This document shows positions 56,361 through 64,000 of a DNA stretch of 64,000 nucleotides, piece after piece (position 1 is the first letter of the stretch; each line of letters begins with the position of its first letter). Both the position numbers and the translations under genes were made by a program. The DNA is from Methanomassiliicoccaceae archaeon. Its GTDB lineage: Archaea; Thermoplasmatota; Thermoplasmata; Methanomassiliicoccales; Methanomethylophilaceae. Below the pieces are notes generated by a model that was not told the origin of the DNA, searched no databases, and saw nothing but the letters and a program-made list of their open reading frames with translations. The stretch is from the NCBI GenBank assembly GCA_034928305.1, contig JAYFOZ010000002.1, positions 372,001 through 436,000 on the forward strand, read 5' to 3'.

Positions 56361-56786
56361 TCAGATAAGCTGAACGAGGACCACGGCTTCTCCGAAGGGA
56401 CACTCGGTGTCGCCCTCCACGGCCTTGACGGTGAGCTTCTCTCCGGAGATGCCCGACGGGGGGTGGCACCTGAACCAGTTATCGCAGCCCTTCATTTTGC
56501 AGTCTATCTCCTGGAAAGTGACCTTTCCGCCCTCGATGGCGTTCTTCTTGAGCATCGCAGCAGGTATGCCGATCTTTTCGACCTCGACAACTTTCAGCTT
56601 CTCCCCTGTTTCGGGACAGTCGTGGATCTGCGTCCTCAGCGCTTTGACCCTGTACAGCGCGCCTCTCTCCAAGTTCAGACATACGCTCTTGAGCCTGCAT
56701 TCCCTGCATCCGTCCATCGGTCCCAGGTAGTAGAAGGAGAATCCTTCTTTGGCGGATTTCTCAGATATGAATGTGATAGTGACCAT
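56361..56786 (-). CDS. UPF0179-family protein
   Basis: 141 residues rich in conserved Cys: GCRECRLKSVCLNLERGALY, HDCPETGEKL, GCDNWFRCHPPSGI. The UPF0179 family is archaeal and probably Fe-S or Zn binding; its function is not established. Same strand as egsA, 9 nt downstream. Confidence 0.88.
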   Translation of the reverse strand: MVTITFISEKSAKEGFSFYYLGPMDGCRECRLKSVCLNLERGALYRVKALRTQIHDCPETGEKLKVVEVEKIGIPAAMLKKNAIEGGKVTFQEIDCKMKGCDNWFRCHPPSGISGEKLTVKAVEGDTECPFGEAVVLVQLI

Positions 56787-56795
56787 TTTATGACC

Positions 56796-57851
56796 TCAGA
56801 TTACGCCGGTGGCCTCGGCAACCTTGGTCGCCGTCTCGTGGTTGATCCCGTTGCCAAGGATGGTGAATCTGTCTTTGCGTATTCCCGCGGCCGCGGTCAG
56901 CGCTTCGACGACATCCTCGTCCTTGAGCCCGATCTGCTTTCCCGTGGTAGGCGCGCCGATGTTGTCCAACGCGTCCCTTATGACCTTCCAGTCCCCGCCG
57001 TGCAGGTACATCATCATGATAGACCCGACCCCGCACTGCTCTCCGTGCATGGCCCTTCCCGGGTACATTATATCGATGGCGTGGGAGAACATGTGCTCCG
57101 AACCGCTCGTGGGCCTGGAGCTTCCGGCCACGCTCATAGAAATTCCCGAGATTATTATCGGCCTCAGAGCTATCCAGACGCTCTCCTCGAGGTCTGGGCG
57201 TATAAGCTTTGAGTTCTCCATTATAGTCTCCGCGGCATACAGCGAGAGAGAGTATGCGGAACGGCTGAAATCTTCGTTCCTGAGCCTTCTTGCGAACTCC
57301 CAGTCCTTGAGTGCCGTGAAATTTGAAAGAACATCTGCACATCCGGCGGCCAGGAACCTGTACGGAGATTGGCATATGACGTGCGTGTCAGCGAGAACTC
57401 CCAAAGGGGAGACGGCAGAAACGGACTGCGGGCCCATGTCCATTTTGAGCGTGGCGCGGTCCGAGGCCATCCCGTCGTGGGCGGCGTTCGTAGGTATGCT
57501 TATGAACGGTATGCCGAGGTCCTTGGATGCTATCTTTGACAGATCTATTTTGCTTCCGCCGCCGACGGCCAGTATAAAGGTGGACTTGGTCTCTTTGGCA
57601 GCCTTTTTGACTTCTTCGAGACTGTCGAGCGTCGCGTTCCCCGTCTTCAAAACGCTGACATCGTACTTGCCGGACATGTATTCCTCGATGACGTTTCCTG
57701 CCACGGAGTAGGTGTTCCCTCCGGTTACGATCAGTCCTGTTTTTCCAAACCTGAACGAATCGCACATTTCAGGCAATTTGTCAAGGACGTCGTGGCCGAT
57801 CAGGACGCTTCTCGGAAATTCCATTATCTTGGCTTTATCAAAGGCATCCAT
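56796..57851 (-). CDS. egsA: sn-Glycerol-1-phosphate dehydrogenase
   Basis: About 351 residues. NAD(P) fold with AVGGGSKIDLSKIASKDLGI, metal and active-site stretches IPTNAAHDGMASDRATL and GSEHMFSHAIDIMYPGRAMH. Makes the archaeal-lipid backbone sn-glycerol-1-phosphate. ATG 57851 (MDAFDKAKIMEFPRSV) is chosen over an upstream frame start at 57899. TATA-like TTTTATATG lies about 40 nt before it. Confidence 0.93.
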   Translation of the reverse strand: MDAFDKAKIMEFPRSVLIGHDVLDKLPEMCDSFRFGKTGLIVTGGNTYSVAGNVIEEYMSGKYDVSVLKTGNATLDSLEEVKKAAKETKSTFILAVGGGSKIDLSKIASKDLGIPFISIPTNAAHDGMASDRATLKMDMGPQSVSAVSPLGVLADTHVICQSPYRFLAAGCADVLSNFTALKDWEFARRLRNEDFSRSAYSLSLYAAETIMENSKLIRPDLEESVWIALRPIIISGISMSVAGSSRPTSGSEHMFSHAIDIMYPGRAMHGEQCGVGSIMMMYLHGGDWKVIRDALDNIGAPTTGKQIGLKDEDVVEALTAAAGIRKDRFTILGNGINHETATKVAEATGVI

Positions 57852-57913
57852 ATTCTTTCGTCCCTTAACATGATAATCTGAAACATATAAAAGGAACACA
57901 CCGATAATAAGTC

Positions 57914-58498
57914 GTGAAAAGGAAGGTTTTGATAATCTGCGCCTGCGGAAGCAAAAAAGGATTCACATATACTATGTGCTCCGAGGCCCGGAACGGATTT
58001 CTGGCCGAGGGTTTTGACGTCGAGGTTGTTTATCCGATCAACATGGACATCTCCCACTGCACCGGATGCGGTTCCTGCGAGGGCGGCGGAGTTTGTATCA
58101 TAGACGACGATATGCAACGGATCTATGATTCCTTCGCGACCTCCGACGTCGTCATAATGTGTACCCCGATTCATTACAGCGGCCCTTCCTCGGTGATAAA
58201 GACGGTCATAGATCGGTTCCAAACATTATGGCCCCGCGGATCTTCCGGGCCCGGTTACATGGCCTGCATGATGTGCGGAGGGGATGTGCAACCCGAATTC
58301 AGGGGTGCCATGTATGTCTTCAAAGCGCTTTCAATAACGGCAGGATCGAAATGGCTCGGAGAGCTAAAGATATCGGGAACGGACACCAGGTCCCCCTCCG
58401 ACATAAAGGACGAATGCAGGACATTCGTGTCATCCATAGCGTCCGCGGCAGCTTCCGGAAAGGATATGTGCCAGATGTCCGGAGTTAACAACGGTTGA
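57914..58498 (+). CDS. Iron-sulfur flavoprotein (NADPH-dependent FMN-reductase fold)
   Basis: 194 residues. N-terminal flavodoxin-like KVLIICACGSKKGFTYTMCS, then Fe-S motif HCTGCGSCEGGGVC (CxxCxxCx5C) and FMN loop MCTPIHYSGPSSVIKTVIDR. This is the Isf family used by methanogens to handle O2 and peroxide. GTG start with TATA-like ACATATAAAAGG about 25-30 nt before, so the message is nearly leaderless. Confidence 0.85.
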   Translation: MKRKVLIICACGSKKGFTYTMCSEARNGFLAEGFDVEVVYPINMDISHCTGCGSCEGGGVCIIDDDMQRIYDSFATSDVVIMCTPIHYSGPSSVIKTVIDRFQTLWPRGSSGPGYMACMMCGGDVQPEFRGAMYVFKALSITAGSKWLGELKISGTDTRSPSDIKDECRTFVSSIASAAASGKDMCQMSGVNNG

Positions 58499-58562
58499 TA
58501 ACGTTATGCGTTCCATGGAAAGTATTATACGGTCTTAAACAGAGTTCACACCGAGGTTAAAA

Positions 58563-58946
58563 ATGGCAAAATTCAGAGCTGTATATCATTGCAAGAAATG
58601 CGGGAACTACGTCGAGGTCCTTTACGAGGGAAAAGGATCGCTTTCATGCTGCGACCAAGAAATGGAGCTCGTCGAGATCAAATCTGCCGACTTCGCGCTC
58701 GAGAAGCACGTACCGTACATCGAGAAGAAGGACGGAGGAGTACTCGTGAAGGTCGGAAAGGAGACAGCCCATCCGATGACTCCCGAGCACTACATAATCC
58801 ATATCGAAATATGTGCGGACGGGATGCTGATGCGCCACTACCTGAAGCCCGGAGACAAGCCCGAGGCCTTCTTCAAGACCGACGCCAAGGTGATAACCGC
58901 AAGGGAACTCTGCAACGTGCACGGGGTCTGGAAATCCAACCAGTGA
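58563..58946 (+). CDS. dfx: Desulfoferrodoxin / superoxide reductase
   Basis: 127 residues, two domains: desulforedoxin-like center YHCKKCGNYVEVLYEGKGSL then SCCDQEM, and catalytic iron ligands in EKHVPYI, HPMTPEHYI and CNVHGVW. Reduces superoxide to peroxide. Beside the iron-sulfur flavoprotein it forms an oxygen-defence pair. Confidence 0.95.
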   Translation: MAKFRAVYHCKKCGNYVEVLYEGKGSLSCCDQEMELVEIKSADFALEKHVPYIEKKDGGVLVKVGKETAHPMTPEHYIIHIEICADGMLMRHYLKPGDKPEAFFKTDAKVITARELCNVHGVWKSNQ

Positions 58947-59040
58947 CCGTAACAAAAACTTCTTCCAAACTTCTTCCCATTTCTATGCAAATGTGTTATA
59001 TCATCTATGCCCGATTACCGTCCGTTCGGGAGTATATCTG

Positions 59041-59343
59041 ATGGCAAAGAAGGAGATAAACAGCAACGCCAAGGCGAAAGAGAGGCACGCCGCCATAGCC
59101 GCAAGCCGTCGTAAGGAAGAGCTCGATAGGAAGAACCAGCTTTCCGACAATAAATACCGCAACAAAGCAACGGTCAAGAAGCACCGCGAAAAGATCAGAG
59201 AGCTCCCAAAGGAAGATCGCGCGGCGGCGAAGGAAGAGCTGCACAAGTTCATCGAAGACCTGAAGGAACAGGAGGCTGCGGACAAAGAAGCCTTTGCGGC
59301 CATGGTAAAAGAGAGGAAGGAGAAAGAACGCAAGCGCGACTGA
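59041..59343 (+). CDS. Highly charged coiled-coil-like protein, unknown
   Basis: 100 residues, over half Lys, Glu, Arg or Ala: KKEINSNAKAKERHAAIAAS, KKHREKIRELPKEDRAAAKE, ending KERKRD. Predicted helical and soluble; possible RNA or ribosome binding. ATG 59041 is preferred over the upstream frame start at 58993. Confidence 0.6.
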   Translation: MAKKEINSNAKAKERHAAIAASRRKEELDRKNQLSDNKYRNKATVKKHREKIRELPKEDRAAAKEELHKFIEDLKEQEAADKEAFAAMVKERKEKERKRD

Positions 59344-59387
59344 AAGTCCATCTTCTTGCAATGCCACATGGGGCGGGGCAACCTAAT

Positions 59388-59396
59388 ATTTATATA
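59388..59396 (+). promoter_or_regulatory. TATA box of the leu operon
   Basis: ATTTATATA about 22-30 nt before the AACCGTCA element at 59418, giving an expected transcription start close to that element. Confidence 0.6.
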
Positions 59397-59417
59397 CCGT
59401 CTTCTTAATTAGAAATC

Positions 59418-59511
59418 AACCGTCACAGGTCATCAAATGATCTTCGCACAGCACGCCGGACTTCTACTTATTGGGTAAGTCAGTGCAAGCTTTGACGGTT
59501 TGGTGGTTTTT
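59418..59511 (+). promoter_or_regulatory. Leader region with mutually exclusive stems
   Basis: AACCGTCA (59418-59425) is complementary over 8 bp to TGACGGTT (59493-59500), directly before the GGTGG ribosome-binding site and ATG of leuA. The same TGAC (59493-59496) can instead pair with GTCA (59479-59482), which overlaps the end of the 13-codon leader ORF. A ribosome stalled on the leader could decide between them. Confidence 0.5.
59437..59478 (+). CDS. Leu-rich leader peptide of the leu operon
   Basis: 13 codons reading MIFAQHAGLLLIG then TAA, with AGGT 6 nt upstream. Three consecutive leucine codons (CTT CTA CTT) plus an Ile fit a leucine-sensing attenuator. Its distance to leuA (33 nt) leaves room for the stem described around it. 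Archaeal examples of such leaders are not known to me. Confidence 0.45.
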   Translation: MIFAQHAGLLLIG

Positions 59512-61119
59512 ATGAGAACTAAACAAACCAGTGTAAGCGCTAGGGATATGGAAAAAATGCTCGCCGTGAGCCCATACAACAGGATCGCGCTCGAGGGCAC
59601 TGAGCACATCGAAGGCGTCATGATATTCGACACCACCCTGAGGGATGGAGAACAGGCCCCCGGGATCGCGATGGGCCCCGAGGACAAGATCCGTATAGCC
59701 ATGGCACTGGACGACCTCGGTGTCGACATGATAGAGGCGGGTTTCGCCGCTTCTTCCGAGGCGGAGAAGGACACCCTCAAGAAGATCGCGGCCCGCAGGC
59801 TGGACGCCCAGGTGTACAGCCTGGCCCGCAGCATCAGGTCGGATATAGATGCGGTCATAGACACAGGGCTGGACTCCATTCACACGTTCATAGCCACTTC
59901 AGACCTGCATATGAAGTACAAGCTGAAGATGACTCCCGAGCAGGTCAAGGAGAAGGCGGTGCAGACCGTCGAATACGCCAAAGACCATGGTCTGAAGGTC
60001 CAGTTCTCCTGCGAAGATGCCACCCGCAGCAACCTGGATTTCATGAAGGAGGTGCTGGTGGCCGTACAGGGCGCCCATGTGGATTCGATCAACATACCGG
60101 ACACGGTGGGAGTCATCACCCCGAGGGCGATGTCCTATCTGATATCGGAGATCAGGAAGGTCGTGAAGGTGCCCATCGCGGTGCACTGTCACAACGACAT
60201 GGGGCTGGCAGTGGCCAACTCCATCGCGGCCGTAGAGGCGGGAGCCAGGATCTGTCACGTCTGCGTCAACGGAATAGGCGAGAGAACGGGCAATGCGTCG
60301 CTGGAAGAGGTGGCCCTGAACATGTTCGCAAATTACGGTATCGAAACCATAGACCTGTCCAAGATAGGGCAGACCTCCAAACTGGTGGAGCGCATCACAG
60401 GCTTCCCCATCGCGTACAACAAGCCGATAGTCGGGCGCAACGCCTTTGCCCATGAATCCGGAATACATGTTCACGGGGTCATGAGCAACACCGCAACGTA
60501 CGAACCGTTCCTGCCGGAACTGGTGGGGGTCGACAGGCGCATCGTCATCGGAAAGCACTCGGGAATACACTCGGTACAGGGAAGGCTGGACGAGCTGGGC
60601 ATAAAGTTCCCGGAGGACCACATGACCGAACTGATGGCCGCCGTCAAGGAGATGGCCGTCGGCGGAAAGCAGATCGACGACGCCGAGCTGATGACCATAG
60701 CGGACCACATCATGTGGAAGAAAGTCATAACCGACAGAGCAGTGAGCCTGGAGGAGTTCGCGGTCTTCACCGGGAAAGATATAACATCTACCGCCACTGT
60801 GACCGTCGATATCGCGGGCGAGAGAAGGACCGTGTCTGAGACGGGCGTCGGTCCGGTCGACGCATCGATCAAAGCCATAAGAAAGGCCGTCAACGACAAG
60901 ATGTCCATGGAAGAATACAAGCTGAGCGCCATAACGGGAAAGAGCGACTCGATATGCGAGGTGACCGTAATGGTTAAGAACGTTCAGGGCGACGGGTCCC
61001 TGTCCGTCGGCAAGGCCGTCGGGCTGGATATCGTCGAGACGTCCGTGGATGCTACCATGGCCGCCATAAACAGAGATTATGCCAGACAGAGGAATGATAA
61101 TGGGAAAGACAATTGCTGA
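59512..61119 (+). CDS. leuA: 2-Isopropylmalate synthase
   Basis: 535 residues. Catalytic DTTLRDGEQAPGIAMGPEDK, HCHNDMGLAVANSIAAVEAG, and GRNAFAHESGIHVHGVM (metal His). C-terminal LeuA regulatory domain (TATVTVDIAGERRTVSETGV ... VKNVQGDGSLSVGKAVG) present, so leucine feedback is expected. Citramalate synthase is the main alternative, but the leuC-leuD-leuB neighbours favour LeuA. Confidence 0.9.
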   Translation: MRTKQTSVSARDMEKMLAVSPYNRIALEGTEHIEGVMIFDTTLRDGEQAPGIAMGPEDKIRIAMALDDLGVDMIEAGFAASSEAEKDTLKKIAARRLDAQVYSLARSIRSDIDAVIDTGLDSIHTFIATSDLHMKYKLKMTPEQVKEKAVQTVEYAKDHGLKVQFSCEDATRSNLDFMKEVLVAVQGAHVDSINIPDTVGVITPRAMSYLISEIRKVVKVPIAVHCHNDMGLAVANSIAAVEAGARICHVCVNGIGERTGNASLEEVALNMFANYGIETIDLSKIGQTSKLVERITGFPIAYNKPIVGRNAFAHESGIHVHGVMSNTATYEPFLPELVGVDRRIVIGKHSGIHSVQGRLDELGIKFPEDHMTELMAAVKEMAVGGKQIDDAELMTIADHIMWKKVITDRAVSLEEFAVFTGKDITSTATVTVDIAGERRTVSETGVGPVDASIKAIRKAVNDKMSMEEYKLSAITGKSDSICEVTVMVKNVQGDGSLSVGKAVGLDIVETSVDATMAAINRDYARQRNDNGKDNC

Positions 61120-62359
61120 GAAGATCCTCTCGGAAAAATCAGGTACGGACGCTTACGCGGGCCAGATCGTAGTAGCCAACGTGGACTATGTGATGGTCAA
61201 CGACGTAACGGGACCGATAGCGTTCAGAGAATACGAGAAATTGAAGACGAAAGACCTCCGAAAGGACCGTCTGGTCCTGATACCGGACCACTATGTTCCC
61301 AACAAGGACATCCTCTCGGCCGAACAGGCGAAGGAGATGAGGGATTTCGCTTCGAAGCATGGGATCAAGAACTACTTCGAGGTCGGAAAGGGAGGCGTCT
61401 GCCACCAGGTCATGATCGAAGAAGGCTTCGCCGCGCCCGGGAGGCTGATTGTCGGAGCAGATTCCCATACATGCACTTACGGAGGCATAAACGCGTTCTC
61501 CACGGGCATCGGTTCGACGGAGGCATGCGCCGCGTTCACGACCGGGCGCCTCTGGTTCAAAGTACCAGAGACGATCAAGGTCGAGCTCACCGGCAAGTTC
61601 GTCGGCAGCGCCTGCGGAAAGGACCTGATAATCAGGATAATAACCGATATCGGAGTGGACGGAGCGAACTATAAGGTGTTCGAGTTCCACGGGCCCGGCA
61701 TCGCCAATATATCTGTTTCCGACCGCCTCACGGTTTCCAACATGGCCATCGAGGCCGGAGGGAAAGGAGGGATATTCCCCTGCGACAAGCTCACCGAGGA
61801 ATACATCAAGGACACGGCAAAAGGCGAATGGAAGGCCGTAGAGGCCGACAAGGATGCGAAATATTCATCTGTGCTCAGGTACGACCTTTCGAAGATCGTT
61901 CCGATGGTCGCCTACCCCCACCTTCCGGAGAACGGACACCCCGTTAAGGATTCCGACGTCAAGATCGACCAAGCCTATCTCGGATCTTGCACCAACGGGC
62001 GCATAGAGGATATGAGGATAGCGGCCGATGTCGTCAAAGGACGCAAGGTGGCCGATGGGGTAAGATTCCTCGTCGTCCCCGCCAGCCAGAAAGTGTTCAG
62101 ACAGATGATCGACGAAGGGATCATGCAGGTATTCCTGGACAGCGGTGCTTTCGTTTCGGGACCCACATGCGGAGCATGCCTCGGAGGATACATGGGAATA
62201 CTCGCCGCCGGCGAGAAGTGCGTATCGTCCACCAACAGGAATTTCATAGGAAGGATGGGGGACAAGAATTCCGAAGTATACCTCGCAGGCCCGGCCGTAG
62301 TGGCCGCCTCGGCCATCGCAGGGAAGATCGCGACCCCCGAGCAGCTGGAGGGACAGTGA
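61100..62359 (+). CDS. leuC: 3-Isopropylmalate dehydratase large subunit
   Basis: 419 residues. Fe-S ligands in YLGSCTNGRIED and SGPTCGACLGGYMGILAAGE, plus VGADSHTCTYGGINAFSTGI. Start at 61100 (MGKTIAEKILSE) overlaps leuA by 20 nt. Archaeal-type LeuC; homoaconitase activity is possible in related enzymes. Confidence 0.92.
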   Translation: MGKTIAEKILSEKSGTDAYAGQIVVANVDYVMVNDVTGPIAFREYEKLKTKDLRKDRLVLIPDHYVPNKDILSAEQAKEMRDFASKHGIKNYFEVGKGGVCHQVMIEEGFAAPGRLIVGADSHTCTYGGINAFSTGIGSTEACAAFTTGRLWFKVPETIKVELTGKFVGSACGKDLIIRIITDIGVDGANYKVFEFHGPGIANISVSDRLTVSNMAIEAGGKGGIFPCDKLTEEYIKDTAKGEWKAVEADKDAKYSSVLRYDLSKIVPMVAYPHLPENGHPVKDSDVKIDQAYLGSCTNGRIEDMRIAADVVKGRKVADGVRFLVVPASQKVFRQMIDEGIMQVFLDSGAFVSGPTCGACLGGYMGILAAGEKCVSSTNRNFIGRMGDKNSEVYLAGPAVVAASAIAGKIATPEQLEGQ

Positions 62360-62838
62360 TGAATGGGATCGAAGGCAAAGTATGGAGGTTCGGCGACAAC
62401 GTCGACACGGACCAGATAATACCGGCCGAGCGCCTGGTATCAGCAAACCTGGACCACCTGAACGATTTCATATTCGAGAAGGCAAGGTCGGGATTCGCGC
62501 AGCAGGTCGGCAAAGGCGACATCATCGTCGCAGGCAAGAACTTCGGTTGCGGCTCCTCTAGGGAGCACGCCCCCCTTTCGCTTATCCAGGCAGGATTCTC
62601 CTGTATAGTGGCCGAGTCTTTCGCACGTATATTCTACAGGAATTCGATGAACATCGGACTTCTGCTGGTCGAATGCAAAGTGGACGCCAAAGAGGGAGAC
62701 GTCATATCGGTGGACCCCGACAAGGGCGAGGTCAAGGCCGGCGGAAAGATATACAAATTCCCGCAGTATCCCGGTTTCATCAGTGAGATGGTCAAGGCCG
62801 GCGGGCTCATGAATCTGGTCAAAGAGGGAAGACTATGA
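62359..62838 (+). CDS. leuD: 3-Isopropylmalate dehydratase small subunit
   Basis: 159 residues; KVWRFGDNVDTDQIIPAERL, then DIIVAGKNFGCGSSREHAPL (substrate loop) and ARIFYRNSMNIGLLLVEC. ATG overlaps the leuC stop. Confidence 0.93.
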   Translation: MNGIEGKVWRFGDNVDTDQIIPAERLVSANLDHLNDFIFEKARSGFAQQVGKGDIIVAGKNFGCGSSREHAPLSLIQAGFSCIVAESFARIFYRNSMNIGLLLVECKVDAKEGDVISVDPDKGEVKAGGKIYKFPQYPGFISEMVKAGGLMNLVKEGRL

Positions 62839-63962
62839 AACATCTGGCAATAATACCCGGAGACGGAATAGGCAAAGAGGTCATCGATGCAGGAATGGAA
62901 GTGCTCGATGCGGTCGCTGAGATATCCACATTCGATTACGACGGAGAGCTGTTCGACATCGGTGCCGACAGATATCTGAGCACCGGCGAGCTACTGACCG
63001 ACGAGGACATCGATGGTCTCAGGAAGAAGGACGCGATATACTTCGGAGCTATAGGAGACCCCAAGGTCCGCCCCGGAATACTCGAGCAGGGCGTGCTTCT
63101 CAAGATGAGGGCGGTTTTCGACCAGTACATCAACATGAGGCCGGTCACATCCTGGTTCCCGTTCGTCCCCCTGAAGAGGGAGGTCCCGTTCAACATGGTC
63201 TTCCTGAGGGAGAACACCGAGGACTTCTACATGGGTGCCGGCGGAAAATTCGGCCCGTCCTTCAACGGAAACAAAGTAAGCCTGAAAGTGAAGAGGGAGC
63301 TTTACGAACTGGAAGTCGAAATGAAGGCGGACCCTTCGAACGACGACGACTTCGCGTTCGAGATAGGATTCCTCTCCAAGAAAGGCGTCACCCGCTTCGC
63401 AGATTACGCATGCAGATTCGCGATGGCCCGCGGCGACGATAAAATCACATTGGTCGACAAGGCCAACGTCATCACCAACATGTACGGTATGCAGAGGGAC
63501 ATCTTCAGGGAGAAGACCGACCAATACGGTCTCGAACTGGAGTTCATGTTCGTGGACGCCATGGCCATGGCCATGGTCGTGCGTCCCGAGACCTTCGGGA
63601 CCGTAGCGGTGCCCAATCTGTTCGGAGACATACTCACCGACCTCGGAGCCCAGCTCCAGGGAGGCCTCGGGATGGGATGCAGCGGCAACATCAACCCCGA
63701 AGGGCTGAGCATGTTCGAGCCAATCCACGGTTCTGCGCCCGATATCGCGGGACGCGGGATCGCCAACCCGATAGCCGCCATCCTGGCAGCTCAGATGCTC
63801 CTCGATGACCAAGGCTATCCCGGAGAGGGCAAGCTGATCCACAAGGCCGTCTCGGATTGTCTGAAGGAGAAAATGACGACTCCCGATCTGGGCGGAAAGA
63901 TGAGCACCGAGCAGGTCGGAAAGGCTGTCGCAGAGAAGATCCGCAACGGGAAGAGCAAATGA
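62835..63962 (+). CDS. leuB: 3-Isopropylmalate dehydrogenase
   Basis: 375 residues of the beta-decarboxylating dehydrogenase family: PGDGIGKEVIDAGMEVLDAV, REN-TEDFYMGAG loop (FLRENTEDFYMGAGGKFGPS), MFVDAMAMAMVVRPETFGTV with metal Asp, and HGSAPDIAGRGIANPIAAIL. Overlaps leuD by 4 nt. Isocitrate or homoisocitrate dehydrogenase are relatives, but context favours LeuB. Confidence 0.9.
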   Translation: MKHLAIIPGDGIGKEVIDAGMEVLDAVAEISTFDYDGELFDIGADRYLSTGELLTDEDIDGLRKKDAIYFGAIGDPKVRPGILEQGVLLKMRAVFDQYINMRPVTSWFPFVPLKREVPFNMVFLRENTEDFYMGAGGKFGPSFNGNKVSLKVKRELYELEVEMKADPSNDDDFAFEIGFLSKKGVTRFADYACRFAMARGDDKITLVDKANVITNMYGMQRDIFREKTDQYGLELEFMFVDAMAMAMVVRPETFGTVAVPNLFGDILTDLGAQLQGGLGMGCSGNINPEGLSMFEPIHGSAPDIAGRGIANPIAAILAAQMLLDDQGYPGEGKLIHKAVSDCLKEKMTTPDLGGKMSTEQVGKAVAEKIRNGKSK

Positions 63963-64000
63963 AAAGCCTGGACCTCAGAGTCGAGTACGGTTCCCCGGAG
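63959..64000 (+). CDS. Start of a further operon gene, partial
   Basis: ATG overlapping the leuB stop (ATGA) opens MKSLDLRVEYGSPE and runs off the window. Too short to identify; by overlap it belongs to the leu operon. Confidence 0.5.
   Translation, partial: MKSLDLRVEYGSPE

Overview
The window is archaeal, most likely from a host-associated member of Thermoplasmatota close to Methanomassiliicoccales. Archaeal markers seen: sn-glycerol-1-phosphate dehydrogenase, membrane-anchored LonB, Hel308, the KEOPS subunit Cgi121, archaeal GlyRS, ValRS and NadM, the thiolase/HMG-CoA synthase/DUF35 mevalonate operon, and TATA-type promoters in front of tRNAs and genes. None of the roughly 65 intact coding regions whose stop lies in the window ends in TAG (all TAA or TGA), as expected in a lineage that decodes TAG as pyrrolysine. 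Placement in Methanomassiliicoccales is an inference, because no methanogenesis or pyl gene lies in the window.

Left part (1-21.5 kb): ars genes (partial ACR3 plus ArsR), a BspA-like leucine-rich surface protein, tRNA-Gly, a DEAD-box helicase, ValRS without KMSKS lysines, a four-CBS protein with an HPF-like tail, the GlyRS/CBS/UspA/amidohydrolase run, a ferredoxin facing a thioredoxin-reductase-like FNR, several small redox, membrane and zinc proteins, a CorC-type transporter and tRNA-Ile.

Mobile part (21.6-33.9 kb): an integrated element of about 12.3 kb bounded by a 19/20-matching copy of the tRNA-Ile(GAT) 3' end. It holds a frameshifted tyrosine recombinase, a duplicated two-gene cassette of unknown function, two divergent ribbon-helix-helix regulators around a palindromic operator, AbrB and DUF3846 proteins, a surface protein, a ParB-like protein with a Dam-type methyltransferase, a cytosine methyltransferase with a restriction endonuclease, and a dispersed family of small helix-turn-helix (HTH) proteins, one fused to a zincin-like HExxH domain.

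Just past attR (34.0-35.0 kb) lie two 267-nt RNA-like direct repeats, each with its own conserved TATA-type promoter block, an 11-bp terminal helix and compensatory substitutions between copies. I do not recognise the family. This is the best candidate for an undescribed element in the window.

Right part (35-64 kb): tRNA-Pro, aconitase, PAP2 phosphatase, inositol-phosphatase-type enzyme, PPK2, the mevalonate entry operon with its regulator, Cgi121, thrB-thrC, Hel308, a transglutaminase-like surface protein, LonB, a nadM-cinA-thiF operon, purC, glycerol-1-phosphate dehydrogenase, an iron-sulfur flavoprotein with superoxide reductase, and a leuA-leuC-leuD-leuB operon preceded by a Leu-rich 13-codon leader ORF with mutually exclusive stems, suggestive of attenuation.
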